This document shows positions 59,949 through 64,000 of a stretch of 64,000 nt of DNA, in pieces. The notes beneath the pieces are model-generated. The model was not told where the DNA came from. It was given only the letters and a program-made list of their open reading frames with translations, and made no database searches. The DNA is from Lentzea waywayandensis (lineage in GTDB: Bacteria > Actinomycetota > Actinomycetes > Mycobacteriales > Pseudonocardiaceae): NCBI RefSeq assembly GCF_900115955.1, contig NZ_FOYL01000006.1:29849-93848 (forward strand). Reading direction: 5' to 3'. Within the stretch, counting starts at the first letter, position 1. The number at the start of each line of letters is the position of its first letter. The translations under genes were made by a program, and so were the position numbers.

Positions 59949-60419
59949 TCACGCTTGCTGTTGGGCGCGAACGGTTTCACGGTCCGGGCTAGTCGCCACG
60001 GTCGCCGACGGTGCGGTGCGGGGCCAGGTCCAGGCATACCGCACGATGAGGGCGAGAAGGATCAATTCCAGTGCGATGCCAAGGCCGTAGAAGTACAGCC
60101 AGGACTCGCCCACCACGTTGAATGCCGTGACGGGGACGTAGAGCGAGGCGACGATGAGGTTGGTGACGCGGCTCGCCTGGGCGGGCAGCGTCATCGACAG
60201 CACGATCATGAGGATCGGGATGGCCATGAGGGTCAGCGCGGTGGTCGAAAAGGTCTGGGAGAGGTCGAACTCGAAGACCTTGCCGTTGAGGATGTCTTCG
60301 ATGACGCCGGGCGTGAAGAAGTTGAGAATGTCCACGTAGGCGTACAGGAACATGAAGCTCGTCCACGTTGCGGCGAGCTTGGCTCTCACTGGCAACCGCT
60401 GGTCTTCCAGTGTTCTCAT
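59949..60419 (-). CDS. DUF6326-like four-helix membrane protein
   Basis: 156 residues from ATG at 60419, preceded by acggagcccac. Four hydrophobic helices (about 22-38, 61-78, 86-104, 110-128; for example TLMAIPILMIVLSMTLPA and GIALELILLALIVRYAW). N-terminal charged stretch RTLEDQRLPVRAKLAATWTS and a Trp/Tyr-rich first loop (YAYVDILNFFTPGVIE). Resembles small actinobacterial membrane proteins of the DUF6326 type. Function unknown. Divergent from the histidine kinase, which may sense its activity or share its regulator. Confidence 0.75.
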   Translation of the reverse strand: MRTLEDQRLPVRAKLAATWTSFMFLYAYVDILNFFTPGVIEDILNGKVFEFDLSQTFSTTALTLMAIPILMIVLSMTLPAQASRVTNLIVASLYVPVTAFNVVGESWLYFYGLGIALELILLALIVRYAWTWPRTAPSATVATSPDRETVRAQQQA

Positions 60420-60581
60420 CGTGGGCTCCGTTGTCGTGGTGAGGATTGGTAGGTCCACGATCACTGAGCCCGGCGGCGGGCACCTCGGCCCGGAGGTTGG
60501 GGTTCGCCTGGCCGATGGCATGGTCTCTCTCTCGTTCTTTCGGCGGGTACGCCGAGGTGTGCCGATCCTTACGCTGGAGCC

Positions 60582-61721
60582 GTGGTCACCGTCCGGCGCT
60601 CCGTCTGGCATGAGCCGCGGCCCGCCGGCGCCCCACCCATTGGTCGGCTCGACTGGCTGCTGGTGGGCGTGGTCGCGGCCGCCGCCTTGGTCGAGGGCAT
60701 CGCTCGGCCGGGCTTGGCCTGGCAACCCCTTGTGACGGTGCTCGCCTTGGCGCTGATGCCTGCCCTGCTCTGGCGGCGGGGCCGCCCCCTGATGGCCGCC
60801 CTGGTCGGGTGGGGCGTCGCCGGGCTGCTCTCGGTCCTCCAGCTGACCGCGCACGCCGGGGACCTCGGCCTCTACTCCACTATGGCCGTCCTGATCTTGC
60901 TCTACTCCCTGGTGCGGTGGGGCTCGGGACGGGAGATGGTCTCGGGGACGGCGTTCGTGACAGTCGTCGTCGCGCTGGGGATGTACGCCTCCTCCGCGGG
61001 CTGGGCCGACGTTTTCGGCGGGAGCGTCCTCTTGCTGTTGGTCGTCGCCCTCGCGGCGGTGTTCCGCTACCGCGCGGACCTCTGGCATCGCCAACAGCGC
61101 GAGATCCGCAATCAGGAGCGGGTGGCGCTGGCGCGCGAGCTGCACGACACAGTGGCCCACCACGTCTCGGCCATCGCGGTGCAGGCGCAGGCCGGGGGTG
61201 TGGTCGCCGGCATCCAGCCTGAGAAGGCTGCCGAGTTCCTGGCCGTGATCGAGTCCGAAGCGTCGCGAACCCTGGCGGAGATGAGATCCATGGTGCGGGT
61301 GCTGCGGGAGGAGGAAGCCGTCGCCTACTCACCGCAGCTGGGTGTGGCGGACCTGCCTGCTCTGGCGCGCGCCGACGCGACGCCCGCCGTCGAGGTCTCG
61401 CTGGACGGTTCGTTGACCCGGCTGACACGACCCGTGGACGCCGCGCTGTACCGGCTCGCGCAGGAGTCGCTGACCAACGCCGTGCGGCACGCCCGGAGCG
61501 CGACCCGCGTCGGGATCGACGTACGCCGGGAGGGCGACGCCGTCAGGCTGCGTGTCAGCGACGATGGACAGACCGAGCCGGGGCCGGCCCCGGAGCTCGG
61601 GTTCGGGCTGCTGGGCATGGCCGAACGCGCCCAGCTCCTCGGCGGATCGCTCTCCGCGGGGCCGGGGCCCGAGGGTGGCTGGGTGGTCGAGGCCGTGCTG
61701 CCGGTGGCGGCGTTGGGATGA
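60582..61721 (+). CDS. sensor histidine kinase
   Basis: 379 residues from GTG at 60582. The N-terminal membrane sensor (about 20-160) has about five helices (LVGVVAAAALVEGI, LVTVLALALMPALLW, AALVGWGVAGLLSVLQ and more). HisKA_3 phosphoacceptor: VALARELHDTVAHHVSAIAVQ, His at about 190. GHKL ATPase: AQESLTNAVRHARS (N box) and LGFGLLGMAERAQLLGGS (G2 region). Its stop overlaps the response regulator start by 4 nt (ATGA). Likely senses envelope or membrane-active compounds (inference). Confidence 0.92.
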   Translation: MVTVRRSVWHEPRPAGAPPIGRLDWLLVGVVAAAALVEGIARPGLAWQPLVTVLALALMPALLWRRGRPLMAALVGWGVAGLLSVLQLTAHAGDLGLYSTMAVLILLYSLVRWGSGREMVSGTAFVTVVVALGMYASSAGWADVFGGSVLLLLVVALAAVFRYRADLWHRQQREIRNQERVALARELHDTVAHHVSAIAVQAQAGGVVAGIQPEKAAEFLAVIESEASRTLAEMRSMVRVLREEEAVAYSPQLGVADLPALARADATPAVEVSLDGSLTRLTRPVDAALYRLAQESLTNAVRHARSATRVGIDVRREGDAVRLRVSDDGQTEPGPAPELGFGLLGMAERAQLLGGSLSAGPGPEGGWVVEAVLPVAALG

Positions 61722-62374
61722 GCATCCGTGTTGTCGTAGCCGACGACCAGGACTTGGTCCGGAGCGGGCTGGTGATGATCCTCGGCGCGCAACCCGACAT
61801 CGAGGTCGTGGGAGAGGCAACAGACGGGCTCGCAGCGCTCGACCTGGCGACCCGGCTGCGTCCCGATGTCCTCCTCGTCGACATCCGGATGCCCGGGCTC
61901 GACGGCGTCGAGGTGACGCGGCGCCTGGCCGGGCCGGACGTGACGGACCCGATGGCGGTCGTCGTGATCACCACCTTCGACCTCGATGAGTACGTCCTCG
62001 GCGCCCTACGCGCCGGCGCCCGTGGCTTCCTGCTCAAGGACGCCGGGCCGCAGCTCCTCGTGCAGGCGATCCACGCGGCGGCCAACGGGGACGCGCTGAT
62101 CGCCCCCAACGTCACCCGCCGGCTGCTGGCGACCTTCGCCGACCAGGCGCCGGCGATACCGGTCCAGGCCATCGACCTACTCACCGAGCGAGAGGAGGAG
62201 GTGCTCGCGCTGGTGGCACGGGGCTGGACCAACGCCGAGATCGCCACCGAGCTCTTCGTCGGCCTGAGCACGGTCAAGACCCACGTCGCATCGTTGATGA
62301 CCAAGCTCGGCGCCCGCAACCGCGTCGAGATCGTGATGTGGGCATACGACACCAGACGCGTGGGAGCCAAATAG
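61718..62374 (+). CDS. NarL/LuxR-family response regulator
   Basis: 218 residues from ATG at 61718. Receiver: ADDQDLVRSG acidic pair, Asp in VLLVDIRMPGLDG, Lys in GFLLKDAGPQ. LuxR HTH (about 155-210): LTEREEEVLALVARGWTNAEIA and VKTHVASLMTKLGARNR. Partner of the overlapping histidine kinase. The divergent membrane protein gene at 59949-60419 is a likely target. Confidence 0.94.
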   Translation: MSIRVVVADDQDLVRSGLVMILGAQPDIEVVGEATDGLAALDLATRLRPDVLLVDIRMPGLDGVEVTRRLAGPDVTDPMAVVVITTFDLDEYVLGALRAGARGFLLKDAGPQLLVQAIHAAANGDALIAPNVTRRLLATFADQAPAIPVQAIDLLTEREEEVLALVARGWTNAEIATELFVGLSTVKTHVASLMTKLGARNRVEIVMWAYDTRRVGAK

Positions 62375-62394
62375 TGGGTACAGATCGCAGCGTT

Positions 62395-62720
62395 GGCCCG
62401 TGGGTTCGGTAGCCAGCGATGAGTGCGTCCGGTCGTGGTTGTGCTCCTCCTTCCAGTCGCCGATGGTGACCTTGGCGTGGGTCAGGGACCAGAACAGGTG
62501 GATGCTGAGGCATCGTCGACCACCGACAGGATCTTGACCGGCCGACCGTCGATGGTCGGGCCGAACTGGAAGTCGATGGCCCACACCATGTTCGGCCCAG
62601 TCGCGGACGGCACTGGCGGCACTGTGGAGGACCCGACCCGCTTCACGACCACGCGGAGGACTTCCTCGCGCCACAGCCGCTGGATCTTCTTGTGGTTGAC
62701 GGTCCAGCCCTCACCGCGGG
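62395..62720 (-). pseudogene. IS3-family transposase (orfB) relic
   Basis: One frame reads WTVNHKKIQRLWREEVLRV and GPNMVWAIDFQFGPTIDGRP with KILSVVDD, the start of the IS3 catalytic core (first Asp). A second frame reads SLTHAKVTIGDWKEEHNHDR and THSSLATEPTG, the C-terminal end. The central about 100+ codons with the remaining DDE residues are missing, and a frameshift joins the parts. No terminal inverted repeats are apparent. Confidence 0.8.
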
Positions 62721-62816
62721 CGTCGTCGGGGTCCTCGACGGTCTGGGATGCCGGTGCTGCCCGACCACCCGGCACGCGAACCGTTCGCTCACCTTCAGCG
62801 TGCGCGTTGATCGTGC

Positions 62817-62833
62817 TGGAGCAGAACTGGAGC
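62817..62833 (+). repeat. TGGAGC-N5-TGGAGC arm repeat, fourth copy
   Basis: TGGAGC twice at 11-bp spacing, as at the ends of elements 1 and 2. It lies about 600 bp before the att relic at 63453, so it may be the former right arm of element 3. Confidence 0.45.
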
Positions 62834-63057
62834 AGTACCAAGAGCGCAACGCCACGGCGGCTATTTGCGTTGGAGTTGTTGGCGTTCTGGCGTTTGTGCT
62901 GGCGGAAGTCCTTTGTGGACCAAACTGGCAGGGTGGAGCGGTGTTGCTTCCGCAGTAGGACGTCAAGATCGAGGTCCTGGATGCCGGTCAGGCGAGCGGT
63001 CTCCTCGTCCTGTCGTCGTCGGACGCATCGAGGTCGATTACACCTATCATCGGCGCA

Positions 63058-63402
63058 ATGGTGATCAAAGTACGGGGTTGGTTCACTCCACTCCGGATCG
63101 GGCTGGCCGGAACCGTGCTGGTCGCGTTGCTGCTGTTGGTGCCGATCTCGTTCCGAGCACCGGGCGATCATGAAATGACGGACTGCGGCAGCCCGCTGGC
63201 GTTCGACCCGAGGGGCTACAACCATGCGAGCGAGCGCCGCTACTGGGACGACTTCGTTCGCAACTGCATGATCGGGCGTACCACCCGTCTCGCACAGGTG
63301 CTGGGTGTCCTGGCCGTGACCAGCCTGCTCGTCACCTTCACCCTGGTAAGACCGTCCAGCCGACGGGCGACGGCCGCGGCCGACGACGCGGAACACTCCT
63401 GA
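63058..63402 (+). CDS. small two-helix membrane protein, hypothetical
   Basis: 114 residues from ATG at 63058. Two hydrophobic helices (about 13-31 IGLAGTVLVALLLLVPISF and 80-96 VLGVLAVTSLLVTFTLV) flank an extracytoplasmic loop of about 45 residues with two cysteines (TDCGSPLAFDPRGY and FVRNCMIG), likely a disulfide. Found as a small protein of unknown function in actinomycete genomes, also near mobile elements. The possible -10 TATCAT just upstream suggests a leaderless or short-leader transcript. Confidence 0.65.
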   Translation: MVIKVRGWFTPLRIGLAGTVLVALLLLVPISFRAPGDHEMTDCGSPLAFDPRGYNHASERRYWDDFVRNCMIGRTTRLAQVLGVLAVTSLLVTFTLVRPSSRRATAAADDAEHS

Positions 63403-63444
63403 TGAGCTCGGCCCTTGAGCAGCCACAACAGAGTTCTCATGCTG

Positions 63445-63606
63445 TGTGGCGAGGTCCACTTGAATTAGAGCCCGTCTGATCGAGCGGTTTCCACTGGTCA
63501 GGCGGGTTTCTTGCTGTTCTGGGTCGATCGCTGGTGATCGTGTCGTGCTGGTACCTGGACCGGGTGATCGCCGCGCCCCTCCCTGACGGTGTGAGGGGGT
63601 AGTGGA
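63445..63606 (+). repeat. fourth att/end-module relic
   Basis: tccacttgaattagagcccg and the following hairpin, then a ccgcgcccctccctgacggtgtgagg block, match the sequence right after the tRNA-Ala (32660-32880). The tRNA 3' end itself is reduced to gtccacttg, and the integrase is reduced to its last few codons (stop at about 63608 on the minus strand). Confidence 0.75.
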
Positions 63607-63825
63607 TTGGTCACGCGGCAGGCGGTCATCGCTGTTCTCATCCTTTGTGGACCGAGCTTCCGCAGGATCGCGTTGGTGCTTGGTGTCTGTCTTCACGCGG
63701 GGATCGGACTGCTGATGGCCCTGCCCACGTTCGGTGCGGTCATGATCGGTGCGCTGGTGATGGCCGCCGGTGGCGTCCGGCGTCGAGCTGATCGGGCTGT
63801 GCCGGTGGACGAAGGAGTGAGTTGA
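63607..63825 (+). pseudogene. C-terminal fragment of an HTTM/SdpB-like membrane protein
   Basis: About 72 codons. SFRRIALVLGVCLHAGIGLL and MALPTFGAVMIGALVM resemble the last two helices of SdpB/HTTM (vitamin-K-carboxylase-like) proteins. The 5' part is replaced by the integrase/att relic, so the gene was probably cut by integration. The reading frame ends at 63825, 2 bp before the next start codon. Confidence 0.45.
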
Positions 63826-63827
63826 GG

Positions 63828-64000
63828 ATGGGCGTTGTCAGCGTCAAGGCGTTCGACGTGGCTGCGGCGAGCGAGGCGGATCTGCACGGTTACTACGAAG
63901 TGTCGGTGGAGAGCCACGCGGTCGACCTGCCGAACGAACCGCGCATGTCCTTCGACGAGTTCGTGGGGAAGCTGAAGAACCCGCCTACCGGTGTGGGTGC
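63828..64000 (+). CDS. GNAT-family N-acetyltransferase, 5' part
   Basis: Starts ATG at 63828 (gttgagg upstream) and runs off the window. The visible 57 residues begin MGVVSVKAFDVAAASEADLHG and continue with VSVESHAVDLPNEPRMSFDEF, which fits the N-terminal of actinomycete double-GNAT proteins (the xDlpxxPxxxxxe pattern). Confidence 0.6.
   Translation, partial: MGVVSVKAFDVAAASEADLHGYYEVSVESHAVDLPNEPRMSFDEFVGKLKNPPTGVG

Overview
The window is high-GC actinomycete chromosome. Initiator tRNAs, a PPA1309-family protein, a DUF2342 protein, UPF0182, an actinobacterial tmRNA and the order UPF0182 / PDZ-Lon / DUF2342 / ThiF-like / ABC1 kinase (compare Rv3193c-Rv3197 of Mycobacterium tuberculosis) all point to Actinomycetales. 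Gene content suggests Pseudonocardiales (Lentzea/Saccharothrix-like), but that is inference.

Core chromosome, about 1-32.6 kb. First comes the Rv3193c-Rv3197-like block with a DUF45 metalloprotease and a DUF5679 zinc ribbon. Two identical initiator tRNAs follow, then PadR, prfB, ftsE-ftsX, smpB, an amidohydrolase and a two-component system, then ssrA (tmRNA). Next come an AraC/GlxA regulator facing a saccharopine dehydrogenase-like gene, and a permease / GNAT / enolase-superfamily operon that looks like D-amino-acid salvage through N-succinylamino acid racemase. The block ends with an HD phosphohydrolase, a GT1 glycosyltransferase, hrpB, a GNAT, an MFS exporter, a membrane-anchored DsbA-like protein and a phenylacetate-CoA ligase-like gene.

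Accessory region, about 32.6-63.6 kb. A tRNA-Ala(GGC) gene is the attachment site of an integrative element of about 19 kb. Its 46-bp 3' end is repeated exactly at 51607-51652. A second, degraded module ends in another att copy at 59467-59510, and a fourth relic lies near 63.45 kb. Each att site is followed by an integrase gene or integrase relic in the same orientation, so this is a tandem accretion of related elements, only the first of which keeps an intact integrase.

Cargo of element 1 (34.5-51.2 kb) is unusual. A LuxR/LAL regulator sits among a membrane dipeptidase-like protein, a copper-radical oxidase with all its active-site residues, an MFS transporter, two proteins with a possible TULIP-like pattern, a Cys-rich small protein, a lipoprotein and a secreted ricin-B lectin. 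An 18-bp sequence, consensus AGGGRWWYCCCYGAMGCG, occurs 56-78 bp before the start codon of four separate transcription units of this cluster, always pointing at the gene. I propose that this is a self-contained regulon and a previously undescribed cargo system. Element 2 carries rarA, MmcQ/YjbR genes, an AraC regulator and an aldo-keto reductase / quinone oxidoreductase / carboxylesterase operon. The third segment carries a membrane protein, a histidine kinase/response regulator pair and an IS3 relic.
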